From Candidatus Enterococcus huntleyi (GTDB taxonomy: Bacteria; Bacillota; Bacilli; Lactobacillales; Enterococcaceae), in the NCBI RefSeq assembly GCF_009933175.1, contig NZ_MAEJ01000015.1:1-64000 (forward strand): a DNA stretch of 64,000 nucleotides, in the 5' to 3' direction. How positions within the stretch are numbered: position 1 is the first letter of the stretch; each line of letters starts with the position of its first letter. Shown here in pieces: positions 29,201-37,012 of this stretch. A model generated the notes under the pieces. That model made no database searches. It saw only the letters and a program-made list of their open reading frames with translations, and was not told where the DNA came from. The position numbers and the translations under genes are program-made.

Positions 29201-32200
29201 TTGACCTTTCTCAATTGTGAAGGTCACAGGTGTTGCGTCTAAGTCATAGCCGGTTGGCGCCGTCGTTTCAACAAATTGATAATCGCCTGGCGCTAAGCCA
29301 TCAATGGCGATTTTTCCTGAAGCATCTGTTGTTAGATCACTTTGGATGGCGTTTCCTGCTTGATCCTGTAATTCAAAGATTGCGCCTTGTAAAACTTCCC
29401 CATTTTTATCATCGATCTTCGTCAAAATTACCCCACCAGGAGTGAGTTTATTCACCATTGATAGTTGAACAGATTCAGTTTGTCCTTTTTCAATCGTGAA
29501 AGTCACAGGTGTTGCATCTAAGTCATAGCCAGTTGGCGCGGTCGTTTCGACAAATTGATAGTCACCTGGCATCAAATTATCTACAGCAATCTTTCCAGAA
29601 TCATCTGTCGTTAAACCACTTTGTAGGGTGTTGCCATCGGTGTCTTGTAAGTCAAAGACAGCACCTTGTAAAACTTCGCCACTTGTATCATCTGTCTTCG
29701 TCAAGATTACGCCACCAGGAGTGAGTTGGTTGGTCATAGCTACTTGAACCACCGATGTTTGGCCTTTTTCAATCGTAAAGGTCACGGGTGTCGCATCTAA
29801 ATCATAGCCTGTCGGCGCTTGTGTTTCGACAAATTGATAATCGCCTGGCGCTAAACCGTCTACCGCGATTTTTCCTGAGGCATCCGTTAGTAATCCGCTT
29901 TGAATGACTTTTCCGGCTTTGTCTTGTAATTCAAAGACAGCACCTTGTAAAACTTCGCCACTCGTATTATCTGTCTTCGTCAAGACCACGCCACCAGGAG
30001 TGAGCTTGTTCTTCATAGAAACTTCAACAGCTTTTGTCTGCCCTTTATCTATCGTAAAAGTCACGGGTGTTGCCTCTAACTCGTAGCCAGTTGGTGCTTG
30101 TGTTTCGACAAATTGATAATCGCCCGGAGCTAAACCATCGACGGCGATTTTTCCTGAGGCATCTGTTAGTAATCCGTTTTGAATGGCTTTCCCTGCATTG
30201 TCCTGTAATTCAAAGACAGCGCCTTGTAAAGTTTGTCCACTCTTGTCATCAGTTTTTGTCAAGATTACGCCACCCGTAGTGAGCTTGTTCTTCATAGAGA
30301 TTTCAAGCTCTTTTGTTTGGCCTTTCTCAATCGTGAAAATCACAGGTGTTGCATCTAGCTCATAGTCCTTTGGCGCCTGTGTTTCAGTAAATTGATAGTC
30401 ACCCGGCGCTAAGCCATCGACAGTGATTTTTCCGGAAGCATCTGTCGTGAGTTCACTCTGTATGATCATGCCATCCGCGTCTTGCAATTCAAAAACGGCC
30501 CCTTGTAAAGCATCGCCCGTTTTATCATCGACTTTGGTTAATACTACGCTGCCCGGAGTCAATGTATCTTCAAATTTTAAGGAAACAACTGTATTCATTC
30601 CTTTGATGACTTTGAAGCTTTTTGGTGTCGTATCAAGCACATAACCTGCCGGCGCTGTTTTTTCAGCTGCTGTATATTCTCCGGGTTTCAATAAACCAGC
30701 ACTCGCAGCACCTTTTGCATCAGTTGTTAGCGTTTCTACAACAGCCCCTAATGAATCTTTAATCTCAATAACCGCCCCTTGCAAGGGTTCACCTGTTTTA
30801 CTATCGACTTTTCTTAAAGCCACACTATTTTTGAAAGCAGTCGTCACATCATTACTATAGATATTTGTACCACCATAATTAAATGAAGCTTTATTTAAAA
30901 TTTTGTCACCTGCCTGCAGCCCTGCATTTTGATCAATCACCGCGTCAAATTTCACAATCACATGATCGTCTTCATGCATATCTTTAAGCAGTTCATAGCT
31001 CAAGGTATGTGTCGCTTGATCATAGACTGGGGTCGTCACTTCTGCTGGATCAAATTGGAAATTGCTAGGATCAGTTAATTGCGCAGCAAATGGATCTTGA
31101 ATTTTCGTTCCTTTTGCCACGATACCAGCTCGATCATGTAAATCTAATGTGTACGTCAACGTTCCTTCCGTTGACATTAGTCCATGTTGGTCGACATTTT
31201 TAAGTAAGGTCACATTTTGAAATTCATCATTATCAAGTGTGATGTTTTCATGCGCCCCCATATTGTGCTCGTCACTGGTCATCGTTGCAGCATTTTGTTT
31301 GACTCCATCAAACGGCTCATCTACTGAAAGGCCGTACACTAGTTCATAAGAATCATCCGGCGTTAGGTCACCGAAATCAACTTCAAAGCCATTATCAACT
31401 AATTTAATTTTATCCTTGAACTCTTGCGTCACATATTCCCACGCATTAGGAATTCCCTCTTCATCGGTTGCTGTGACTTTTAATACACGTAAATGGTTAA
31501 TGATTGTGCTATCCCCAGATGCATCTTGATAGGTTGTTGAATCTGCCAAGCTTGTGCCCTCTGGAAAAACATCTTTTACAACCACATTATGCAGATTTTG
31601 TTGCGTGTAGTTAACAGACACCGCAAACACATTTTTATATGAATTATTTACGTCCATAATCGCTGAATTCACGCCGTCAACATCTTTTCGCTTATTCGGC
31701 GACCATTTATAGAATATTCCTGTAGAATGGTTCGTTTTGATAATTTCCGAACTATCTTCTGAATGACTTCTAACCGCACCTTGTGTCATGTCGGCAGTAA
31801 ACGTTTGGTCAGGCATATCTTCACGAATCAAAGGAGCTTGGAAATGAATTTTCACCATCGCGCCAAACGCTTCTGATTGATCGATTTTGCTGGCATCATA
31901 ATTAATCGTCACAATATAATGTCCCTTACCATCATCTGTGTAGATTGGATTACCCAGTGAAAATGGTCCGCCAATTGTATAGTTCTCTGGATCACCCAAA
32001 CTGCTTGGATTTCGAACAATCTCTTTAGGAATCGAGATAAGAATGGTCCCATTTTCGTTCAATTTACCAGCTGAACCTTGTAAGATCACATCTAGTTCAA
32101 CATTTTGATTCGTTGTGATTGTGTCCGGCGAGGTAATGATAACGCCAGGGTCATCGCCCACAGCAAACGGATTTTTAGTTTTTGTATCAATCGATTTCTC

Positions 32201-32863
32201 TGGCTCAGTCGAATCGGTAGACTTCGAATCAGCCGTTTCTTTTGTAGCTGACTGTTCTGTTTCAATAGAATGTTCTGTCTCGGTTGACTCAGTTTCTGTC
32301 GTTGCCGTTAATGAGCTGGCTGTTTCCTCTGTCGTCATTTCCTCTGCGGTTGTTTCTTCGACAGCTGAGTTGTCCACATTGGGTATTTCGACAGCTGTTT
32401 CTTCAACGGCTGTTTCTTCGACTATCTGAGAAGTTTCAGTCTGACTCTCTGTACTGATTATCGGCTGTTCTTCTGAAGAGTTAACCAAATTGGAAGTATC
32501 TGCTTCAGCGGCCACTGAGAGATGTACCCCATTTGTCTGACGATCCGCCAACTGCCCATAAATATCAAATTCACCGGCTGCAGTTGCTTTGACATGTAGT
32601 CGAACGTGCGTAGCATCCACCACTTCACGAGTGACTTCCTCTATCGCAGGATCACGAACAAGCACCAGTTGACTTAATTCCTCCTGACTTGCGGTTACAT
32701 CAATCGAGACTTCTTCTCCCACATTTGCCTCATTAGCCCTAATCGACATGGAAGGTGTTACGGTATCCGTTGTTACGGCGAAAACATTGACAATCCCTAG
32801 CTGGCTAATAACCATGATTAGAGAAGCGACAATATAAAACGAGTTGACTAATTTTTTCCTCAT
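26219..32863 (-). CDS. Giant LPxTG cell-wall-anchored protein D with 16 Cna-B/SpaA repeats
   Basis: The largest protein of the window (2214 residues). Order: signal peptide (1-30, ending VFAV); small beta domain (35-115); long Glu/Thr/Ser-rich linker (120-230); head of MSCRAMM-like beta domains (about 235-670) with NYTIGGPFSLGNPIY and a DUF11-like VFPEGTSLAD segment; 16 repeats of about 93 residues (676-2156) with LTKTDxKSGExLQGAVFELQD; LPKTGE (about 2178), membrane helix and KRRIKK tail. Lys, Glu and Asn positions for isopeptide bonds recur in the repeats. A strong AGGAGG precedes the start. A 420-nt leader with a hairpin separates it from the small-protein gene, so it probably has its own promoter. 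Confidence 0.92.
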   Translation of the reverse strand: MRKKLVNSFYIVASLIMVISQLGIVNVFAVTTDTVTPSMSIRANEANVGEEVSIDVTASQEELSQLVLVRDPAIEEVTREVVDATHVRLHVKATAAGEFDIYGQLADRQTNGVHLSVAAEADTSNLVNSSEEQPIISTESQTETSQIVEETAVEETAVEIPNVDNSAVEETTAEEMTTEETASSLTATTETESTETEHSIETEQSATKETADSKSTDSTEPEKSIDTKTKNPFAVGDDPGVIITSPDTITTNQNVELDVILQGSAGKLNENGTILISIPKEIVRNPSSLGDPENYTIGGPFSLGNPIYTDDGKGHYIVTINYDASKIDQSEAFGAMVKIHFQAPLIREDMPDQTFTADMTQGAVRSHSEDSSEIIKTNHSTGIFYKWSPNKRKDVDGVNSAIMDVNNSYKNVFAVSVNYTQQNLHNVVVKDVFPEGTSLADSTTYQDASGDSTIINHLRVLKVTATDEEGIPNAWEYVTQEFKDKIKLVDNGFEVDFGDLTPDDSYELVYGLSVDEPFDGVKQNAATMTSDEHNMGAHENITLDNDEFQNVTLLKNVDQHGLMSTEGTLTYTLDLHDRAGIVAKGTKIQDPFAAQLTDPSNFQFDPAEVTTPVYDQATHTLSYELLKDMHEDDHVIVKFDAVIDQNAGLQAGDKILNKASFNYGGTNIYSNDVTTAFKNSVALRKVDSKTGEPLQGAVIEIKDSLGAVVETLTTDAKGAASAGLLKPGEYTAAEKTAPAGYVLDTTPKSFKVIKGMNTVVSLKFEDTLTPGSVVLTKVDDKTGDALQGAVFELQDADGMIIQSELTTDASGKITVDGLAPGDYQFTETQAPKDYELDATPVIFTIEKGQTKELEISMKNKLTTGGVILTKTDDKSGQTLQGAVFELQDNAGKAIQNGLLTDASGKIAVDGLAPGDYQFVETQAPTGYELEATPVTFTIDKGQTKAVEVSMKNKLTPGGVVLTKTDNTSGEVLQGAVFELQDKAGKVIQSGLLTDASGKIAVDGLAPGDYQFVETQAPTGYDLDATPVTFTIEKGQTSVVQVAMTNQLTPGGVILTKTDDTSGEVLQGAVFDLQDTDGNTLQSGLTTDDSGKIAVDNLMPGDYQFVETTAPTGYDLDATPVTFTIEKGQTESVQLSMVNKLTPGGVILTKIDDKNGEVLQGAIFELQDQAGNAIQSDLTTDASGKIAIDGLAPGDYQFVETTAPTGYDLDATPVTFTIEKGQTEAVQISMANTLTSGGVILTKTDAKSGETLQDAVFDLQDQAGKVIQSGLTTDVSGKIAVDNLAPGDYQFVETQAPTGYELDATPVTFTIEKGQTEAVQIAMVNQLTPGDVVLTKTDNKSGEALQGAVFELQDQAGKAIQSGLITDDAGQIAVDNLAPGDYQFVETQAPSGYELDATPVTFTIEKGQTAAVEVEMTNNLTPGGVTLTKTDAKSGEVLQGAVFELQDQAGKALQSGLITDTSGKLAVDGLIPGDYQFVETQAPTGYELDATPVTFTIEKGQTSAVEVEMTNNLTPGGVILTKTDVKSGEALQGAVFELQDQAGKAIQSGLVTDATGKLAVDGLTPGDYQFVETTAPTGYELNATPVTFTIKKGQTAAIEVEMTNNLTPGGAVLSKIDGTSGAVLQGAVFELQDANGNTLQSGLTTDVSGKLAVDGLAPGDYQFVETQAPTGYELDATPVTFTIEKGQISAVEVEMVNRLTPGGVVLSKIDGTNGEVLQGAVFELQDADGNSLQSGLTTDASGKLFVDGLTPGDYQFVETQAPTGYELDATPVTFTIEKGQTEAVQVSMTNELTPGGVILTKTDAKNGEVLQGAVFELQDNVGKAIQSGLTTDASGKLAVDGLAPGDYQFVETQAPTGYDLDATPLTFTIEKGQTAAVKVEMVNRLTPGGVVLSKTDSKDGTPLQSVVFELQDSTGKVLQRNLVTDSAGKLAVDNLAPGDYQFVETQAPTGYELDATPVTFTIKKGQTEAVQVTMTNHKIKGSVILQKYDKKTGNVLAGAIFELQNADHKVVISELKTDETGKLVVKEMTPGTYYFVETKAPAGYTIDKTPIKFIVEEKEANATVKMANEGKKHAVKVIKKDTATKQVLKGAEFSLFDKTGKVIQKNITTNETGTFALEDLAVGDYYLKETTAPKGYKLDKRSISFSIKEDSELVSLDIYNAKEKDTPPVPVEDNPHSTGKLPKTGEKQEIGLSSLGVLVLVFIGGVYYHKRRIKK
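26395..30835 (-). repeat. Tandem array of 16 Cna-B-like repeats (about 279 bp each)
   Basis: Units 2-14 are closely related (GGVILTKTD and GGVVLSKID types); units 1, 15 and 16 diverge. The repeat family is the same as in protein A, including the last unit next to the anchor, so A and D share ancestry in stalk and anchor but not in head. Confidence 0.9.
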
Positions 32864-33285
32864 CTCTTTTCCTCCTAAAAAATTAACATTTGTTTTTGCT
32901 GAACCTGTCAGATAGATTTCCTACCTACTCTATCTAATGATAGATATTTTCATTTCAAATCCTTTGACAATGCATCATCCACAAGAGACTTAACCAACAG
33001 CCGCCTTTTCGACGTCAGACTAACAGGTACACTCAAGAATAGCTAACAATAGGCAGTTATATTTTTTCCCTTCTAATTCAACTTCAACTCCACTTCTTTG
33101 CACTTGATTTCTAACCATAATGTATAATAATATTTTCCTTTATCTATTACGCAAAAAATCAAATTAAATAATCCGAACCTTTTCGACAACACGTCAAAAA
33201 GTTCGGATTATGGCAAACTTATTTATCATTCTCTATCAATTTTTACTGCATAACTTGAATTTATTGCCAACACTTATTAAAGAAT
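32864..33285 (-). promoter_or_regulatory. Leader of adhesin D
   Basis: No gene is seen. The minus strand has TTGTCA followed 18 nt later by TATCTA as a weak promoter candidate, and a small inverted repeat TCTATC/GATAGA (about 32925-32945) near the start side. The hairpin at 33165-33208 lies at its upstream end. Confidence 0.4.
33165..33208 (-). terminator. Terminator after small protein D
   Basis: AATCCGAAC and GTTCGGATT arms plus adjoining pairs, followed on the minus strand by ATTTAATTTGATTTTTT. The run is imperfect. It would end the regulator-small protein transcript before adhesin D, unlike cassettes A and B. Confidence 0.6.
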
Positions 33286-33705
33286 TTATCCTTTCGCCTT
33301 AATACCATGAATCATTACTCCTGATAAAATACTTAGCTGATAACCAAAAACTGTCGGCATCTTCCCACCACTATCTCTCCGATAAGTTTCTTCCTCTAGC
33401 TTCATTATATCCAGATAAATATCTGCGAATGTTTTTTTTCCCTTAGCTTGTTTTTGAGATTGATCCGTCGGTTTTTGTTCATTCGGCTGATAAATTGTCA
33501 AACTATCTTCCCCAGTTACTACTTGCCTCCCACCGGAAATAGTTGCACTATGCTGAGGAACCTTAATTGTTGATTCAACGATTTTTTCTGAGATATCGCC
33601 AGCCATCTGATTCAATAACTGTATCGAGCTATAGATACTCGGATAATAACTTTGTTGAACCAACAACATACTCAAAATCATCGTGTTTACAAGTTTACTC
33701 TTCAC
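33286..33705 (-). CDS. Small exported/membrane protein of cassette D (novel family)
   Basis: A 139-residue product of unknown function. It begins MKSKLVNTMILSMLLVQQS, a charged then hydrophobic export or anchor signal. A Lys/Gln-rich middle is followed by a helix (YLDIMKLEEETYR) and the terminal motif PTVFGYQLSILSGVMIHG, clearly of the same type as the cassette A ending (STIFGKQLRALSGNLLYG). It uses a GTG start that overlaps the regulator stop by 11 nt, with AAAGGGG about 8 nt upstream, so translation is coupled. I know of no described function for this family. Confidence 0.78.
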   Translation of the reverse strand: MKSKLVNTMILSMLLVQQSYYPSIYSSIQLLNQMAGDISEKIVESTIKVPQHSATISGGRQVVTGEDSLTIYQPNEQKPTDQSQKQAKGKKTFADIYLDIMKLEEETYRRDSGGKMPTVFGYQLSILSGVMIHGIKAKG

Positions 33706-35143
33706 TTTTTTTCCCCTTTTTTATTTCAATCAGCTTATCACCAAATTCCCGCCAATCAATCGGTGTAGGTGGATTTTTCCAGATAATCTGTTCGATTGAA
33801 TGTGAAACGATTGGCGCATCAGAGACATACAGTTGCGTTTTCGTCGAAATAGTTGACTCAATTCTCAATGATAAATTCTTAAACCCTAAAATTTGCTTTG
33901 AAATAACCCCGGTATAGTTCCGTCCTTGAGCAAAATCAACACAAATGTAGATTTCTTTTTCCAATATTTCTAGTGGCATCTTATTAATTACCAAAAATAT
34001 CAATTCATAATAAAGCCGTTGCGTTTTTTCAGAAGGAAAAGTTAATTTTCGCTTTAAATAAGCTATTTCTCGCTCAACCATATAATTAATAGAAGGATAA
34101 CTTTCCTTAAAAAAAAGTAGTTGTTGTGTAGAGTAAAATGAATCAAAATCGATTTCTAAATATAATAATTTCACCATTATTTTGGTTATTTCTTGGCAAA
34201 AAATTGTTTCTAACTCCTCGTCGACCTGCGCTCGATCTTCAACTATTCTTTTTGTAAAATGCTTCGCAAATTCTTGGAGCTGTTCAAAACCAATCAATGA
34301 TTGAATCGCCTTTTGAGTAGTTTTAGAGATCGCCAGTTCTGTTTTACAAAATAAAAATACATTTAAATACGTATATTCTTGTTGAATCCGCTGATCAGTC
34401 CAACGTTTAATAAAAGTAGGGAATGCGTTTCTGTTAAGGGACAATTCAGAATCATTTGCTATCTCAACTAACTTTTCTGAAAAATATACCTTTTGATTTC
34501 TGCGTAAGTACAATATACCCAAAAAAATTGCTAACTGATCTTTCTCAGAAGTTGACAGAGATAAATCATAGATTAGAACCAAACGACTCATCAGCTCACC
34601 CAGCTCTTTTACTACTATTTTTTGAAATGGAGATTCGAGTCCATTGAACGCTGAATAAATAAAAGAGAAGGTGAAATTACGAATATCCTCCTCCGATCCT
34701 TTCAGCTGATTATTTTGAATTTTGATATTCTTTTTTTGCAATGTATGATTAATCGTCTTTCTGATTTCATACATTGTCGACCGACTAATATAATTTACGC
34801 TACAAAAAGATTCAAATGTCATATCTCCCAACAGCACATCCATATAATAGCGAAATTTTATCGACCGTTTCAATAGATACAAGCGGACCTTCTTAACCAA
34901 TAAATTCGTAAAATTACTAGTCACGAGTTGGCCATTCTCCGCTACTTCTATGCGAGCTATCGAACTAACTGCTGCCAAATCGTTGGCTAATATATCTAGA
35001 TACTTTTTCACCTTAAATCGAGACAATCCCAATAACTCATCAATTTCACCTATGTACACATAGGAATCTTTTTTTAATTCAAGCCAGCTGACAATTAACT
35101 GTAAGTACCGATCATCTTCTTCTAAAAACTCTTCAATCAACAA
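33695..35143 (-). CDS. Mga-like transcriptional regulator of cassette D
   Basis: A 482-residue regulator. The N-terminal HTH (YIGEIDELLGLSRFKVKKY, about 27-45) and second helix region (FCSVNYISRSTMYEIRK) are followed by PRD-like helical domains and an EIIB-like end with YICVDFAQGRNYTGV and QIIWKNPPTPIDWREFG. No phospho-accepting Cys is seen at the start of the EIIB-like strand. The three regulators match best in the HTH and in the last 90 residues. It is followed by the coupled small-protein gene; adhesin D lies 420 nt further, probably from a separate promoter that this regulator would activate. Confidence 0.87.
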   Translation of the reverse strand: MLIEEFLEEDDRYLQLIVSWLELKKDSYVYIGEIDELLGLSRFKVKKYLDILANDLAAVSSIARIEVAENGQLVTSNFTNLLVKKVRLYLLKRSIKFRYYMDVLLGDMTFESFCSVNYISRSTMYEIRKTINHTLQKKNIKIQNNQLKGSEEDIRNFTFSFIYSAFNGLESPFQKIVVKELGELMSRLVLIYDLSLSTSEKDQLAIFLGILYLRRNQKVYFSEKLVEIANDSELSLNRNAFPTFIKRWTDQRIQQEYTYLNVFLFCKTELAISKTTQKAIQSLIGFEQLQEFAKHFTKRIVEDRAQVDEELETIFCQEITKIMVKLLYLEIDFDSFYSTQQLLFFKESYPSINYMVEREIAYLKRKLTFPSEKTQRLYYELIFLVINKMPLEILEKEIYICVDFAQGRNYTGVISKQILGFKNLSLRIESTISTKTQLYVSDAPIVSHSIEQIIWKNPPTPIDWREFGDKLIEIKKGKKSEE

Positions 35144-35343
35144 GTCGATCCCTCACTTAATCTGTATTTATCACACGTTTCCCATTTGATCTACGAAATA
35201 AATTTTGCCAATACATCAGTTGTAGCCACTATAGATTATATTATTCAGAATAGCTAATCATATCTGAAAAAAAATTCCTAAATAATTGGATTCACAGTAA
35301 AATTATTCGGACAGACAGTTCCTCTGGATGCTAGTATTCGGAT

Positions 35344-35393
35344 TAAAAAAAGCATGAGTCCTCCTTAGTTTCCTGATTGATGACTCATGCTTT
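35344..35393 (-). terminator. Terminator of the GH4 glucosidase gene
   Basis: AAAGCATGAGTC and GACTCATGCTTT arms and a T-run on the minus strand, 47 nt after the GH4 stop. The loop AGTTTCCTGATTGAT is identical to that of the adhesin D terminator 9.2 kb away. Confidence 0.88.
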
Positions 35394-35439
35394 GGCAGCT
35401 CTATTTGAAGTTTCTTTGTTTAGTTATCTGAAAAATGTC

Positions 35440-36816
35440 TTATTTAGATAACTCGTTCGCGATTGGATCTTTAATCGTAATGTTTTCTTTTTCTAAACGC
35501 TCGATTGTTTCAGCAAATTGAGGTAGATATTTTTTGTGAGCAATGAATAACTCATCCATAATGCGTTTCGCTGTATCGCCTGATTGAATTAATGGATTGA
35601 TGGTGAACGCTTGAAGAGCTGTCGCATAATCGCCGGTTACAGCAGCTTCGATTGTTAATAATTCCATTGCTTTCATCACTTGTAACCAACCTTTTTCAGC
35701 AGTTGGTAGGTGTCCGAAGGCAACATTTCTAGCCCCTTGTGCACCGATATACGCAGTTACTTCTACTGCACAATCTGCTGGAAGATCTGGCACTGCGCCA
35801 TCATTTCGAGTAGAAACAACGATTTCTGTGTTGGCATTTGAGTAGATTGACGCAATCGTTTCACAAGCTGCGTCTGAATAATACGCGCCACCACGTTCTT
35901 CTAATTGTTTTGGTTTGTAATCTAAGTTTGGATCTTTGTATAATTCGAATAATTCGTGCTCGATTTGTTTAACCTGTTGCGCACGCGTGCCTTCATTTTC
36001 ATACTCTTCAATCCCGTGTTTCAACATTTCTTCCTCACGGTAATAGTATCTGTGGTAGCCACAAGGAATCATATTCATCTGCTCTAATTGCTCTTTGTAA
36101 AATGGAATATCAAAAATATTTTTTGGTAAGCCACTGTTATCTTCATATAATTTATCAATTAATTTCCCAGTGATATCATGGCCCGCTTTGTCAGCAAGTT
36201 TGTGCCAATGGAAGTGATTTAATCCAGCAAATTTGTAGATAAGATCTTCTTTTGGTACACCCAAGGTTTCAGATTCACCCATTTTAGCCATCACTGGTAC
36301 ATTACATAAACCAATCACGCGATCCCATTTACCATAACGTAGGACTGCCTCTGTTACCATACCACTTGGGTTAGCAAAGTTGATTAACCATGCATCTGGA
36401 CACAAACGTTTCATGTCTTCAACAACTGATAAAATAACTGGCACCGTTCTAAATGCTTTGAACATCCCACCAGCACCATTTGTTTCTTGGCCTAGCATGC
36501 CATATGAAAATGGAATTCGTTCATCTTTAATACGAGCGTTTAATTGACCAACACGGAATTGAGTAGTCACGAAGTCAGCATCTTTCAACGCTTCTTCGCG
36601 GTCTAACGTTGTATAAACTTTCACATCGTAAGGACTCGCATCCCACATTCTCTGTGCCATCGCACCCACGATTTCTTGTTTTTCTTTGCCCTCTTCTACG
36701 TCGACTAACCAAATTTCTTTAATTGGTAGCTCATCATAACGTTTAATAAAGCCTTCCATTAATTCTGGTGTATAACTACTGCCGCCGCCGATTGTGGCTA
36801 TTTTAACTTTTTTCAT
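35440..36816 (-). CDS. Glycoside hydrolase family 4, probable 6-phospho-beta-glucosidase
   Basis: A 458-residue cytosolic enzyme that would split phosphorylated beta-glucosides delivered by a PTS. The N-terminal Rossmann strand KIATIGGGSSYTPEL binds NAD. GLCNVP holds the metal-binding Cys and AGLNHFHW the His typical of GH4, which use NAD and Mn2+. NFANPSGMVTEA is also a family signature. The length matches LicH/CelF relatives. ATG 36816 follows AGGAGGGAATTTG; a TTG lies one codon earlier. It is divergent from an RpiR-type regulator gene, the likely controller. No PTS permease is in the window, so sugar specificity (cellobiose, other beta-glucosides) is inferred. Confidence 0.9.
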   Translation of the reverse strand: MKKVKIATIGGGSSYTPELMEGFIKRYDELPIKEIWLVDVEEGKEKQEIVGAMAQRMWDASPYDVKVYTTLDREEALKDADFVTTQFRVGQLNARIKDERIPFSYGMLGQETNGAGGMFKAFRTVPVILSVVEDMKRLCPDAWLINFANPSGMVTEAVLRYGKWDRVIGLCNVPVMAKMGESETLGVPKEDLIYKFAGLNHFHWHKLADKAGHDITGKLIDKLYEDNSGLPKNIFDIPFYKEQLEQMNMIPCGYHRYYYREEEMLKHGIEEYENEGTRAQQVKQIEHELFELYKDPNLDYKPKQLEERGGAYYSDAACETIASIYSNANTEIVVSTRNDGAVPDLPADCAVEVTAYIGAQGARNVAFGHLPTAEKGWLQVMKAMELLTIEAAVTGDYATALQAFTINPLIQSGDTAKRIMDELFIAHKKYLPQFAETIERLEKENITIKDPIANELSK

Positions 36817-36939
36817 CAAATTCCCTCCTATATTTTACAAATTTAGTATAAAATAAAGAAAATAGATAAACTAGACTTATTCTATATTTCAAAAATCGTT
36901 TTACAAAAGACTGACTATATAGAGATTTATATTGAAAAT

Positions 36940-36953
36940 GAGTTTTAAAACTC
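36940..36953. promoter_or_regulatory. Palindrome in the GH4-rpiR intergenic region
   Basis: A perfect 14-bp palindrome, GAGTTTTAAAACTC, lies midway between the divergent GH4 and RpiR starts. It is a candidate operator for the RpiR protein. The rest of the 195-nt gap is very AT-rich; a TATACT -10 for GH4 is at about 36846-36851. Confidence 0.45.
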
Positions 36954-37012
36954 TAGTAATCCGTTTACATTATTTTGCAAAATAAATATTTTTTTTCGAA
37001 AAGAGGAGCCTT

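Noticed and set aside
4521-32863. Proteins A and D as sortase-assembled pilus subunits
   Set aside because: They contain Cna-B repeats, but no class C sortase, no pilin motif and no minor pilin genes are present; single wall-anchored stalk proteins fit better.
36820-37012. Possible CcpA (cre) site near TGTAAAACGATTTT
   Set aside because: The spacing between the TG and CG parts is one base too long for the cre consensus.
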